Shown here in pieces: positions 32,901 to 40,970 of a stretch of DNA of 64,000 bases (positions are counted from its first letter, which is position 1; each line of letters starts with the position of its first letter). Both the position numbers and the translations under genes were made by a program. Source of the DNA: Actinomadura rubteroloni (GTDB taxonomy: Bacteria > Actinomycetota > Actinomycetes > Streptosporangiales > Streptosporangiaceae); the NCBI RefSeq assembly GCF_002911665.1, contig NZ_MTBP01000001.1:2294001-2358000 (forward strand). Reading direction: 5' to 3'. Below the pieces are notes generated by a model. It was given only the letters and a program-made list of their open reading frames with translations, ran no database searches and was not told the DNA's origin.

Positions 32901-34336
32901 TCGGCTCCGAGGGACGGAAAGGCCAAGCGGTCCGCGTCATCGGCGGGCACGCCGGATTCGGGGAAAGGACGGTCCCCGGGCGGCGGCACCTCCACCCCGT
33001 TGACGCGGCCACCCGCAGACGGGCTGAAGGGCGGCACGCCGCGCTCGGGCGACGCGTAGGTCTCCCCGGCCGCACCGGGGACGGGCGGTGCCGGGTAACC
33101 GGGCTCGGCGGGCGGCGCCCCGTGCAGGCCCTGCTCGCCCAAGGGCACACCCGGCGTCGCGTCGGACGGCGCGCCACCGGGCGGCAATCCCGGCATGGTG
33201 TCGGACGTCGGGCCGTACACGCCGCCGGGCGGCCCGTCCAACGTCGCGTCGTACGGCGCGGGCCCCGCGCCGTACGCGGTACCAGGCGTTGCGTCGGACG
33301 GTGCGCCGTACGTACCGCCGGGCGTACCGCTCGGCGGCATGTCTGTCGGCGCGCCGGATGTCGCGCCGGGCATCCCGGGCGTGGCGCCCGGTGCCCCGTC
33401 GGACGGCGCGCCGTGCGCGCTGCCGGGCGGGAAGCCCGGCGGCACGTTGAGCGACGCTTCTGATGGCGCTCCGGACGGCCCGTCCGTCGGGGCACCGGAT
33501 GTCGCGCCGGGCATTCCGGGCGGAATGTCTGGGGTGCCGGTCGCGGTGCCAGGGGGGCTGCTGGACGTCGCGCCGGGCGTGGCGGGCGGGACGTTGGGGG
33601 CCGCGCTGGGCGCGTCGGAGGACGGAGGGGCGAAGGGGTCCGGGCCGAGCGCGCCGTCGTCCGCGGCCGGGCGGGCGGGCGCCCACGCGGCGGGCGGCGC
33701 GGCGTACGGCATGGCGGCCGCGTCGGGTTCGGCGGGCGGGCCGTCCGGGGCGACGGCCGCGTGGTGCGCGCCCTGCGGGGCGGGCTCGGCGGGGGCGTCC
33801 GGCGGTGCGACCGGCAGGGACGCGTCCGGCGCGCGGTGCGTCCCCCGGGGCAGCGGCACCGGCGGCTCCAGGACGTCGGGACGTCCGGCCTGCGGCGGCA
33901 GCGCGTCCCCGTCGAGGATCTGCCGCACGAACCAGCCGGGCAGCCGGCCCTCCAGGGGCAGGGGCACGGCCCCGGACGGCACGGCGTCCACCGCGAGCCA
34001 CCAGCGCAGCTCCGGCCAGCTCTGCGCGACGTCCGCGAACGACACCGTCAGGAAGTGCCGGACGCCGGGCCCGAGGCACGCCAGCATCGCCGCCGCCGAG
34101 GTGAACGCCAGCACATGGACGCGTCCGTCGTCCTCCCGCGTCGGCCACGGCGGCTGCACCCGGTTGGCGAGGACGTCCTCGACCAGGTCCGGGGCGACCG
34201 GGAGCAGCAGTTCCGCCTCCGCGAGCATCCGGAAGTACGCCTCCCGGTCGCCCGCGCGGACCGCCTCCACCAGCCGCCGTTCCAGCTCTGACGTGGGCCG
34301 CCAGACGTCGGCCACGGTCGCCACCCCCTGTTTCAT
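29999..34336 (-). CDS. Giant multi-repeat SseB-family protein
   Basis: The 1445-residue protein has four SseB N-terminal-type repeats, near residues 12-140, 825-960, 970-1090 and 1110-1240. Each opens with a form of ERRLVEAVRAGDREAYFRMLAEAELLLPV. A separate C-terminal domain (about 1290-1440; YLEQGYDRVGGFVHP, YVIRWPAYCSDLYRVPFGG) closes the chain. Residues 150-810 are a disordered Gly/Pro/Ala/Ser/Glu linker with short degenerate repeats such as GAPSDGTPG and PGFTPGGEPG. Single SseB repeats of about 130 residues are the norm, so four copies plus 650 linker residues is unusual. A GTG at 34315 is an alternative start. No signal peptide or membrane helix is seen; the role is unknown. Confidence 0.8.
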   Translation of the reverse strand: MKQGVATVADVWRPTSELERRLVEAVRAGDREAYFRMLAEAELLLPVAPDLVEDVLANRVQPPWPTREDDGRVHVLAFTSAAAMLACLGPGVRHFLTVSFADVAQSWPELRWWLAVDAVPSGAVPLPLEGRLPGWFVRQILDGDALPPQAGRPDVLEPPVPLPRGTHRAPDASLPVAPPDAPAEPAPQGAHHAAVAPDGPPAEPDAAAMPYAAPPAAWAPARPAADDGALGPDPFAPPSSDAPSAAPNVPPATPGATSSSPPGTATGTPDIPPGMPGATSGAPTDGPSGAPSEASLNVPPGFPPGSAHGAPSDGAPGATPGMPGATSGAPTDMPPSGTPGGTYGAPSDATPGTAYGAGPAPYDATLDGPPGGVYGPTSDTMPGLPPGGAPSDATPGVPLGEQGLHGAPPAEPGYPAPPVPGAAGETYASPERGVPPFSPSAGGRVNGVEVPPPGDRPFPESGVPADDADRLAFPSLGAEAPGVPGTDADRAPYTSGDADDQDAGLPPFAAPGDAGPGASAPYVPGGAADVEPPSFAPPGAPAASGEHGVERPSAGEPGAEAAASGDLGVGERPTLASSGELRSDEHDTERLGFAPGVGEQSTERPGLTPGGEHGIERPVFGPGGEHGAEGPGFTPGGEPGVSGPGGEPRVEQHGTEGPGFAPSGEPGVSERPSGALGGERPGLASVGERGDGRPGLVSAGEDGPGEFGDERPGFAPGGESEFSAERPESAPGGAGEAEPSFAAGDGEHGVEFAADEDDDPSATTRDPYPIVKARGGRAQAGEADVRTEPSPTETQVDLPAVNDEAGWEDLRDQHRALPRDKARAPFEPANDVERELLRAASTDDHDLFLQTLAGAEVLLPVPDDMDYTLRPGRPGFPWRTREADGVTTVPVFTSPERLVEEAQRTGANAEYLTLPFTTVLRYWPDKEWPLAVNAGSPAGGTVHAEQLPGLATWADQRAARRLGESFEPQNEVEERLFEAAGRGDGDGFFAILAGAQVLVPAEPQTPWGIAPDDPEFPWRPVPVHGRTAIQVFTSLRWMNEAIGSSRFVMPSFQEMAAAWPDDGWTLVLNPGTPIDAALPAERVRTFTAAAPEPAPEPEPQPRPSGDEPEFEPGNRIDQELHEAVRAGDSDAFLRVLLAANVLVPIPDDAPLEVTPVQREFRWDAALRDPSSVRVFTSMVRLREVLPESRFVYADFRELIAVWPRDDWAMLLNPGTRIGASLEGGQVRSLSEWAARVGLVRPRPEPVPEPVPEPAEVSAPAPAPRPEPEPEPDGEPLPQPAIMQKVVPHGHVGWYLEQGYDRVGGFVHPTSDVAELQTPEQLYETLGLLYEDSPFSAADEKVYVIRWPAYCSDLYRVPFGGRTDEELAAWGDAGWVVEAPPFQGSGFAPGSAGSIREYKVDSLRLPHGAEMYLVGADRSERFVAMYDPDRLAWLRPEAGEPDGDRR
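31995..33660 (-). repeat. Low-complexity repeat-rich linker within the SseB gene
   Basis: This coding stretch is built of many short imperfect repeats that encode GEHGxERPGxxPGGE-like (about 32150-32640) and GxPSDGTPGxPPG-like (about 33090-33600) units. It is disordered and likely to vary in length between strains. Confidence 0.7.
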
Positions 34337-34717
34337 CCCGCGCCGCCTTCGTCCCGCCGCGAGGTCCCGCGACGGGCTCCGCGACGAGTTACGGACCTGC
34401 CTACGCTACATGGGCGAACACGGCCAAAGCTCCCCGTGTCGGCCGGTCCCGCGGTGGAACTCCGGCGGCCCCCGCCGCCCCGTCCGCGCGAACGTGCGCG
34501 CCGCCCCGCACACGCCGGGACGGGCCTGCGGCGCCGCCCGAACCCCCCAGCCAGGGCCGACGCCGTCTCCGTGTTCCCCGACAGGGTAGGGTCCGCGCGC
34601 CGCCGGAGCCACCGGCTCCCTGAACGTCGGCGCGATTCCCGTCCCGTCGAGGCAACCGATTCGGCTGGTGTGCGTCAGTATGAGCGGATGCTGACGGGGA
34701 TCGAGCGGGGAGGCGCC
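34337..34717. other. Noncoding divergent region between the SseB-like and lipoprotein genes
   Basis: These 381 bases are GC-rich with no convincing gene. Reading frames present on either strand have no ribosome site and no family match. It presumably holds the two divergent promoters; no clear -10/-35 pair was found by eye. Confidence 0.5.
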
Positions 34718-35089
34718 ATGCGCTGGGGGCGGGTCCGGGTGCTGTCGGGGAGCGGTGTGCTGCTGGCCGCATTGGGCCTCACTGCGGGCTGCGGAGGTAA
34801 CTCCGCCGCCGTCTGCTCGGACGCCAAGGCCGCGTACGCCGCCTACATGACGCAGGTCAGGACCGTCCCGGCGGGCCAGCCCGCGCAGTGGAAGGCGCCG
34901 ACGGACCAGCTCGCCGCCAAACTCGGCGCGCTCGCGGGCAAGGCGGACGACGGGAAGCTCCGCTCCGCGCTGAACGCCGAGGCCGGACGGCTGCGCGCCG
35001 CGTCCACGACGGTCGCGGCCGGGGACATGGCGCAGCTCAACACCGTCCTCGCCCAGACGCCGCGCGGCATCGGCAAGGCCTGCGACTGA
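34718..35089 (+). CDS. Small secreted lipoprotein
   Basis: The 123-residue protein has a signal peptide (MRWGRVRVLSGSGVLLAALG) with lipobox LTAGC and an alpha-helical mature part with two further cysteines, CSDAKAAYAAY and GKACD at the end, that could form a disulfide bond. The start has GGGGAGG upstream. It resembles the many small helical lipoproteins of actinomycetes with no known role, and it converges on the penicillin-binding protein gene. Confidence 0.75.
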   Translation: MRWGRVRVLSGSGVLLAALGLTAGCGGNSAAVCSDAKAAYAAYMTQVRTVPAGQPAQWKAPTDQLAAKLGALAGKADDGKLRSALNAEAGRLRAASTTVAAGDMAQLNTVLAQTPRGIGKACD

Positions 35090-35126
35090 GCGGCGCGCAT
35101 CCGGGGACGCGCGCCGCCGCCGTCGC

Positions 35127-38100
35127 CTAGCCGCCGAACTCGTTCGGGTTCGGGCCGCCGTCGCCGCCCCCGCCTCCGCCGCCGTTGCCTCCGCCGGGAC
35201 CGCCGCCGTTCCCGCCGCCTCCGCCGCCGGGCGTGCCGCCGTTGCCGCCGCCCCCGTCGCCGGGCGGGGTGATCGGCGCCGTCGGCCGCGTCGCCGGCGG
35301 GGTCGGGACGTGCGGACGCGTCGGCCCCGGGTCCTGCGGACGGTTCGTGCGCGGGTTGGCGGGCAGCCCCTGCGCCGGGTTCCCGCCGTTGTAGCCGCCG
35401 GTACGCGTGGACGGCTCCCCGAAGTCCTCCGGGTCGTAGCCCTTGATGTCGACGGCCTGGCGCATGTACGCGCTCCAGATCTGTGCGGGTAGCTGCCCGC
35501 CGTACGACCCGTAGCCGGGGATGACGAGCGGCTTCCCGTCGGACCGGAACATCGCGACCGTCGTCGCCATCTGCGGGATGTAACCGTTGAACCAGATGGC
35601 CGCGCCCGCGTCGGTCGTGCCCGTCTTGCCCGCGACGTCCCGGTCGGGGAGCTGGGCGGCCGTCCCGGTGCCGCCCTGGACGACCTGCTGCATCGCGTAC
35701 GTCGCGTCCCGCGCGACCTGCGCGCTGAACGCGCGGGTGGCCTTCTCGGTGAACGTCCGGGAGCGGCCGTCGTTGTCCCGGACGGCCTTCACGACGTACG
35801 GCGTCCGGTGCTCGCCCTCGGCCGCGAACGTCGCGTACACACCCGCCTGCTGCACCGGGTGCTCGGAGATCACACCGAGCGGGAACACCGCCGACGCCCG
35901 CTGCGCCGCGCTCATCTGGTCGGCCGGGACGCCCATCTTCTCGGCCATCTTCGCGATCTTCTGGTTGCCGATGTCGCGGCCGAGGTTGACGTACGCCGTG
36001 TTGATCGAGTGCTCCGTGGCGGTCACGAGGTTGACCATGCCGAAGTTCTCGTTGCTGTCGTTGTGGATCGGTGTGCGGTTGAAATACTGCGGCGAGCTGC
36101 CGTCATAGGACGTCGTGAGGGATCTGCCGTCGTTCAGCGCGGCGGCCAGCGCGATCGGCTTGAATCCCGAGCCGACCTGGCCCCAGTCGCCGAACGCGCT
36201 GCTCAGCGGCTCGTCCAGATAGTTGCGTCCGCCGTAGAACGCGACGACCTGGCCGGTCGCCGGGTCCACCGACACGACGGCCGTCCGGATCTTCTTGTTC
36301 ATCCCGGACGGGAGGTTCGCCGTCACCGTCTGCCGGAGCTGGTCCATCAGCCGCTTGTCGAACGTCGTCGTGATCTTCAGCCCGGCGCGGTTGATCTCGT
36401 CCTCGCTGTAGCCCCGGCGCTCCATCAGCTCCTTCTTGGCCACATTGACCATGTAGCCCTTCTGGCCCTTCAGGACGTCGGTGATCCGCTGCTTCTGGGG
36501 CGCGGGGAAGCGCAGGGCCGCCGCCTGGTTCGCGTCCAGCGCCTTGTCGCGGACCATGTTGTTGATGACCGCGCGCCAGCGCTGCTCGGCGTAGACGCGG
36601 TTCTGGCCCGTCGGGTCGGCGAAGTTGCTCGGCTGCTGGATCGCGGCGGCCAGGTAGGCGGACTCGGCGGGGGTCAGGTCCTTGACGTCCTTGCCGTAGT
36701 ACGCGTGCGCCGCCGCCTGGACGCCGTACGCGTCCCGGCCGAAGAAGATCGTGTTGAGGTACTGCTCCAGGATCCAGTCCTTGGGCTTCTCCCGGCCGAC
36801 CTTCAACGCGACCATGATCTCCTTGAGCTTGCGGGTGACGGACCGCTCCTTGCCGATGCCGCCGTAGTAGTTGCGGACCATCTGCTGCGTGATCGTCGAC
36901 CCGCCCTGGAGCTGCTCGCCCGTCGCGGTGGACCAGAACGCCCGGACCGTCCCGGACGGCGAAACGCCCGGATCGGTGTAGAAGCTCCGGTTCTCGGCGG
37001 CGATGACCGCGTCCCGCATGCTCTTCGGAATCTGGTCCATCGTGACGGCCTCGCGGTTGACGCCCGTCTTCGCGATGACCGTCTTGCCGTCGGAGTAGTA
37101 GAAGGTCGGGCCCTGCGCGATCGCCGCCTCCTGCGGGGACGGGACGGGCGTCAGCATGTACGCCACCACGAACCCGCCGACGACGAGCACGACCAGGCCG
37201 AGCAGGGCCAGCGCGGCGCGGCGCGCGTACCGGACACGCTTGCCGTGCCGCTTCTTGTCCGGGCTCGCGCCGCCCCCCGGCGGCTCGTCGCCACTCCCGC
37301 CGTCGCCGCCGTCGGGCGGCAGGATCGTCGGCGGCGCGGCCTGCGCGCCCTCGGCGCCCAGCGCGGCCGTCGCGTCGTCCGCGAGATCGTCGTCGGTGAC
37401 GACACGATCCACGCGCGTGGCGTCCGCCGGGGCCACGACCGCCTCAGCCCGCGTCGCGTCAGCGGGAGCTTCGGCCTCATCGGGCACAACGGTCTCGGCC
37501 CGCGTCGCATCGGCAGGCGCTTCGGCTTCATCAGGCACAACGGTCTCGGCCCGCGTCGCGTCAGCGGGTGTTTCGGCTTCATCGGGCACAACGGTTTCGG
37601 CCCGCGTCGCGTCGGCAGGGCCGTCCGCCTTGTCAGGCGCAACGGCCTCGGCACCTGTCGCGTCAGCAGGCACGTCCGCATCGTCAGGCGTCACGGCCTC
37701 AGCGCGTGCGGCGTCGGCGGGCGCCTCCGCCTGGTCGGGCACGACGGCCTCGACGCCCGTGGCGTCGGCAGGCGCCTCCTCGGCATCGCCGGACGCCTCG
37801 GGCTCGTCCGCGACGACGGCCTCCGCCCGCGTCGCGTCGGCGGACGCGTCCTGCGGTTCGTCCGCCTCAGCGGTCGCGTCGCCCGTGTCGGCGGTCGCGC
37901 CTTCGCCGGGCTCGTCCGCGACGGCGGCCTTGAGGGGCGCGGTGTCCTCCGCGTCTTCGCCGTCCGGCTCATCCGCGATGACGGCTTCCGTGCGCGTCGC
38001 GTCGGCGGGTGCTTCGTCGGGCACGGCCTCGGCACGCGTCGCGTCCTGCGGTTCGGCGGGCGCGCCCATGTCGGGCTCGTCCGCGACGACGGCCTCGGCG

Positions 38101-38288
38101 GGTGCGTTCTCCGGCTCGTCGGGCACGGCCTCGGCGCGCGTCGCGTCCTGCGGGTCGTCCGGTGGCTCGGGGGTGGCGGTGTCGGCGTCGTCCGCCGGCG
38201 TCGCGGCCGGGTCCTCCTCGACGCCGTCGGCACCGTCCGGCCGCCCGGCGGGCACTGCGCCCTCCGGGCTCTTACCGCTCTCGCTCAC
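35127..38288 (-). CDS. Class A penicillin-binding protein (transglycosylase/transpeptidase) with acidic repeat tail
   Basis: The 1053-residue protein starts with about 330 cytoplasmic residues made of acidic repeats (units like ADATRAETVVPDEAEAP), then a basic patch and membrane helix near 355-380. A GT51 glycosyltransferase domain carries the catalytic Glu in AAENRSFYTD (near 430) and QGGSTITQQMVRNYY. The transpeptidase domain has SGFK (Ser near 709) and AGKTGTTDAG (KTG near 888), so it is intact. The tail is Pro/Thr- then Gly-rich. It should polymerise and cross-link peptidoglycan outside the membrane. The acidic repeat tail is much longer than in typical PonA-like enzymes. Confidence 0.93.
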   Translation of the reverse strand: MSESGKSPEGAVPAGRPDGADGVEEDPAATPADDADTATPEPPDDPQDATRAEAVPDEPENAPAEAVVADEPDMGAPAEPQDATRAEAVPDEAPADATRTEAVIADEPDGEDAEDTAPLKAAVADEPGEGATADTGDATAEADEPQDASADATRAEAVVADEPEASGDAEEAPADATGVEAVVPDQAEAPADAARAEAVTPDDADVPADATGAEAVAPDKADGPADATRAETVVPDEAETPADATRAETVVPDEAEAPADATRAETVVPDEAEAPADATRAEAVVAPADATRVDRVVTDDDLADDATAALGAEGAQAAPPTILPPDGGDGGSGDEPPGGGASPDKKRHGKRVRYARRAALALLGLVVLVVGGFVVAYMLTPVPSPQEAAIAQGPTFYYSDGKTVIAKTGVNREAVTMDQIPKSMRDAVIAAENRSFYTDPGVSPSGTVRAFWSTATGEQLQGGSTITQQMVRNYYGGIGKERSVTRKLKEIMVALKVGREKPKDWILEQYLNTIFFGRDAYGVQAAAHAYYGKDVKDLTPAESAYLAAAIQQPSNFADPTGQNRVYAEQRWRAVINNMVRDKALDANQAAALRFPAPQKQRITDVLKGQKGYMVNVAKKELMERRGYSEDEINRAGLKITTTFDKRLMDQLRQTVTANLPSGMNKKIRTAVVSVDPATGQVVAFYGGRNYLDEPLSSAFGDWGQVGSGFKPIALAAALNDGRSLTTSYDGSSPQYFNRTPIHNDSNENFGMVNLVTATEHSINTAYVNLGRDIGNQKIAKMAEKMGVPADQMSAAQRASAVFPLGVISEHPVQQAGVYATFAAEGEHRTPYVVKAVRDNDGRSRTFTEKATRAFSAQVARDATYAMQQVVQGGTGTAAQLPDRDVAGKTGTTDAGAAIWFNGYIPQMATTVAMFRSDGKPLVIPGYGSYGGQLPAQIWSAYMRQAVDIKGYDPEDFGEPSTRTGGYNGGNPAQGLPANPRTNRPQDPGPTRPHVPTPPATRPTAPITPPGDGGGGNGGTPGGGGGGNGGGPGGGNGGGGGGGDGGPNPNEFGG
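37430..38130 (-). repeat. Acidic repeat array in the PBP gene
   Basis: Units of about 51 bases encode ADATRAETVVPDEAEAP and diverged forms of it. The three downstream copies are almost identical and the upstream copies are more diverged. The repeat is rich in Asp, Glu, Ala and Thr, and Thr-Arg appears once per unit, which could be a phosphorylation site for a Ser/Thr kinase such as the one at 59667-61337 (inference). Confidence 0.8.
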
Positions 38289-38436
38289 AAGCCCCCCGTG
38301 ATTGTTCCGTTACCGACGATACCCGAGGAGGCCGACGCTCCAGGCCGGTCCATTGCTCTCTCCCGGGGCTCCCTAGAAGGGACGGACGGAGGCGCGCGGG
38401 GGTTGACTCCCGGCCGGACTCCGACCGTCCAACGCG

Positions 38437-38474
38437 GGACGGCGGGACCCCCGTTCCCAGGAGACCCGCCGTCC
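38437..38474 (-). terminator. Hairpin terminator after the FKBP gene
   Basis: Arms GGACGGCGGG and CCCGCCGTCC (10 perfect pairs) with an 18-base loop lie just beyond the stop codon at 38498. Confidence 0.6.
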
Positions 38475-38497
38475 GATGTGTTGCTAGATGTCCAAAA

Positions 38498-39631
38498 TCA
38501 AGTGGAGATGGTGCCCAGGATGTCCACGACGAAGACGAGCGTGTCCGTCCCCTTGATCCCGGCCTGCGGGTTCCCGTTCTTGCCGTAGCCCTCGCTCGGC
38601 GGCAGGACGAGCAGCACGCGGCTCCCGACCTTCTGACCGGTGAGCCCCTTGTCGAAGCCCGGCACGGTCGCCTTCACGCCGATCGGGAACAGCGCCGGGA
38701 CGCCGTTGGTGAAGCTGGAGTCGAACACCTTGCCGTCCCGCCAGAGCTGCCCCTGGTACTGGACGACCGCGTTGTCGTTCTTCGCGAGCGCCTTCCCGGT
38801 GCCCTGGACGATCGTCTCGACCTGAAGCTTGGACGGCGCGTCCGTCTTCGGCATCGTCACCTTGGGCGCCTCGCCCGGCTTGCCGGCCGCGACGGACGGC
38901 AGGTTCTTGTCCTTCTGCTCCTGCGCCGTCCCGGACGGCCCCATGCCCTTCGGGTACACGCCGAGGATGTCCACGACGAAGACGATCGAGTCGGTCGCCG
39001 CGATGCCCATCTGCTCGCCCTGCGACCCGAAGCCCTTGCCCGGCGGGATCTCCAGGACGACGCGGCTGCCCGCCGTCTGGCCGACGAGCCCCTCGTCCAC
39101 GCCCTTCACACCGGTCTTGCCGATGACGAGCGGACGGATCTGCTGTGCCGTCGCGGAGAACGAGCTGTCGATCTCCTTGCTGGTGCTCTTCTTCTTGGCG
39201 TCGTCGCCCGTGCCCTTGGTCCACTGGTAGAAGGTGTAGCGCCCGTACACGGCCGAACCGCTCGCGGCCTTCGTCCCGCTGCCCTTGATCGGGGTGCTGG
39301 TCGACAGCTTCTTCGCGGGCTCCAGCCCGGCGGGGATCTTCACCGAGGGCTTCTTGCCGAACGCGCCGGTGACCTTGATCTCCGGCCCCGGCCGGGTGAC
39401 GAGGTAGGTGATGCCGCCCGCCACGACGAGGACGACGACCACGGCCGCCAGGATCCCGAGCCGCTTGCGCTTGCGCGCCTGCGCCGCCGTCAGCCCGGAC
39501 GGCCGGGGACCGCCGCCCTTGCGCCCCGCGCTGATGCCGTGCGGCGTGAACTCGGGGCTGCGGAGGCTCTTGGCGTTCGGGAGCTTGGCCTTGACCGCGG
39601 GCTCGCCCCGGGGCTTGCCATCCTCAGACAT
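38498..39631 (-). CDS. Membrane-anchored protein with two FKBP-type peptidyl-prolyl isomerase domains
   Basis: The 377-residue protein has a basic cytoplasmic N-terminus, a membrane helix at about 57-78 and two FKBP-like domains. The first (about 120-245) is degenerate and ends SIVFVVDILGVYP. The second (about 270-377) is fuller, with VVQYQGQLWRDGKVFDSSF, FPIGVKATVPGFDKGLTGQKVGSRVLLVLPP and TLVFVVDILG. Homologues fold secreted proteins outside the membrane. Co-orientation with the PBP gene is in line with an envelope role. Confidence 0.9.
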   Translation of the reverse strand: MSEDGKPRGEPAVKAKLPNAKSLRSPEFTPHGISAGRKGGGPRPSGLTAAQARKRKRLGILAAVVVVLVVAGGITYLVTRPGPEIKVTGAFGKKPSVKIPAGLEPAKKLSTSTPIKGSGTKAASGSAVYGRYTFYQWTKGTGDDAKKKSTSKEIDSSFSATAQQIRPLVIGKTGVKGVDEGLVGQTAGSRVVLEIPPGKGFGSQGEQMGIAATDSIVFVVDILGVYPKGMGPSGTAQEQKDKNLPSVAAGKPGEAPKVTMPKTDAPSKLQVETIVQGTGKALAKNDNAVVQYQGQLWRDGKVFDSSFTNGVPALFPIGVKATVPGFDKGLTGQKVGSRVLLVLPPSEGYGKNGNPQAGIKGTDTLVFVVDILGTIST

Positions 39632-39801
39632 GTTTCCTCACTCGCTCCGGGATCGACGACACCACACCGGTCACACCCTGCCACCGCCCACCTAAGAGGG
39701 CCGTGAAAACCGGGCAAAGAAGACCGGCTCGCAATCTACCGGTCCGGCGGCATCCCTCTCGACGGGCCGGGAAGCCCGCCACGATACCCGTCCCCGGCGT
39801 G

Positions 39802-40884
39802 CTAGCGCCGTCCGGCCGCGAACCGCTCGGCGATCGGGACGTATTCAGACATCCCAACCGCCAGCACCGTCCGCGTCCCCGGCACCCGCGCGAGCGCGGA
39901 GGCCGCTGAGTAGACGGACCGCGCGGGCCCGCGCTCGATCGTCCACGTCCCGGCCCGGTAGTGCGCATACGTCGTGCGGGTCTGCGAACGGTCGACGACG
40001 CCGAGCCACACGCCGCCCCGCCCGTCGTCGCTCATGACGCCGCCGGTCTCGATGCCGCTTGGGACGGTGATCTCGGTCCAGGCCCGTCCGTTCCAGTGCA
40101 GCAAGGTCCGTTCGGTCTCGGTCATCGCGTCGGTGCGGTAGGCCCAGACGCTCCGGGCCGAGACGGCGAGGACACGGCTGACGAAGCCCGAGGGGGACCG
40201 GGGGACGCGCATGTCCCGCCAGGCCCGGCCGTCCCAGTGCAGGACGAACGGGATCCGCCCGTCGCGCTCGTTCATCCCGCCGAGCCACACGTCCTCGGCC
40301 GACAGGACCGCGACCGATCCCGGACGCCACGACGGACCACCGACTGCGTCGGCTTCGGGCAGGGGGACGTCGACTCTGGTCCACCGACCGTCGCCGTACC
40401 GAACGAGCTGGCTCTCATTGGTGCTCGTGTTGCGGGCGGTCGCCCAGGCAGAGCCGTCGCGTCCGGCGGACAGGGACGACGCCCAGAAGTTGACGGGGAA
40501 CTCCACGGCCCGCCAAGCCGTGCCGTCCCAGTGATAGGCGGACTGCAGCGGATCAAGATGCGGCCCCCCGATCACCCACGCGTTGCGCGGCCCAGCCGCC
40601 GCAACGACGTTGAGCGAACCGAACGGCAGCGTCCCGGGCAGGGCTTCTCTCGTCCAAGCGGCACCGTCCCAGCGAAGTAACAGCGGCCGACTCGCCTCCA
40701 TCCCCACCGCCCACGCAAGCCGCGGCCCGACAGCGGCGACACCGACCGGAAACGGCGCGCCGACCTCGGTGAGCGGCGTGGGAACGTCCTGCCACCCGCC
40801 CGCATCAGCCGCCGCAGGCCGAGCGAGCGCGAGGACCAGGACGGCGGACGGCACGAACCCACAGGCGAGACACCGACGGATCAT
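39802..40884 (-). CDS. Secreted beta-propeller-like protein
   Basis: The 360-residue protein has a signal peptide (MIRRCLACGFVPSAVLVLALARPAAA) and five or six repeats built around LLLRWDGAAWTREALP, YHWDGTAWRAVEFP, FVLHWDGRAWRDMRVP and LLHWNGRAWTEITVP, each followed by a segment such as AVSARSVWAY or SAEDVWLGG. This WDG-x-AW pattern is usual for secreted kelch-like or YCF48-like propellers of actinomycetes. No catalytic residues are seen. ATG 40884 follows GGAGGAG. Confidence 0.78.
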   Translation of the reverse strand: MIRRCLACGFVPSAVLVLALARPAAADAGGWQDVPTPLTEVGAPFPVGVAAVGPRLAWAVGMEASRPLLLRWDGAAWTREALPGTLPFGSLNVVAAAGPRNAWVIGGPHLDPLQSAYHWDGTAWRAVEFPVNFWASSLSAGRDGSAWATARNTSTNESQLVRYGDGRWTRVDVPLPEADAVGGPSWRPGSVAVLSAEDVWLGGMNERDGRIPFVLHWDGRAWRDMRVPRSPSGFVSRVLAVSARSVWAYRTDAMTETERTLLHWNGRAWTEITVPSGIETGGVMSDDGRGGVWLGVVDRSQTRTTYAHYRAGTWTIERGPARSVYSAASALARVPGTRTVLAVGMSEYVPIAERFAAGRR

Positions 40885-40970
40885 GGCTTCTCCTCCGAAC
40901 CCGGTCAGGGACGCGCCGCAAAGCTTGCCAGTGAACACTGGCTAAGTCGATGGGTCGGCCGAGACGGCGC

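Noticed and set aside
30119..33463. 1114-codon open frame on the + strand
   Set aside because: Antisense of the SseB gene, repetitive only because the opposite coding strand is repetitive.
37430..38130. Regularly spaced repeats that could suggest a CRISPR array
   Set aside because: The units are coding, in frame and continuous, with no unique spacers; they encode acidic peptide repeats of the PBP.
35808..38588. 926-codon open frame on the + strand
   Set aside because: Antisense of the PBP; Val/Arg/Gly text mirrors its acidic repeat.
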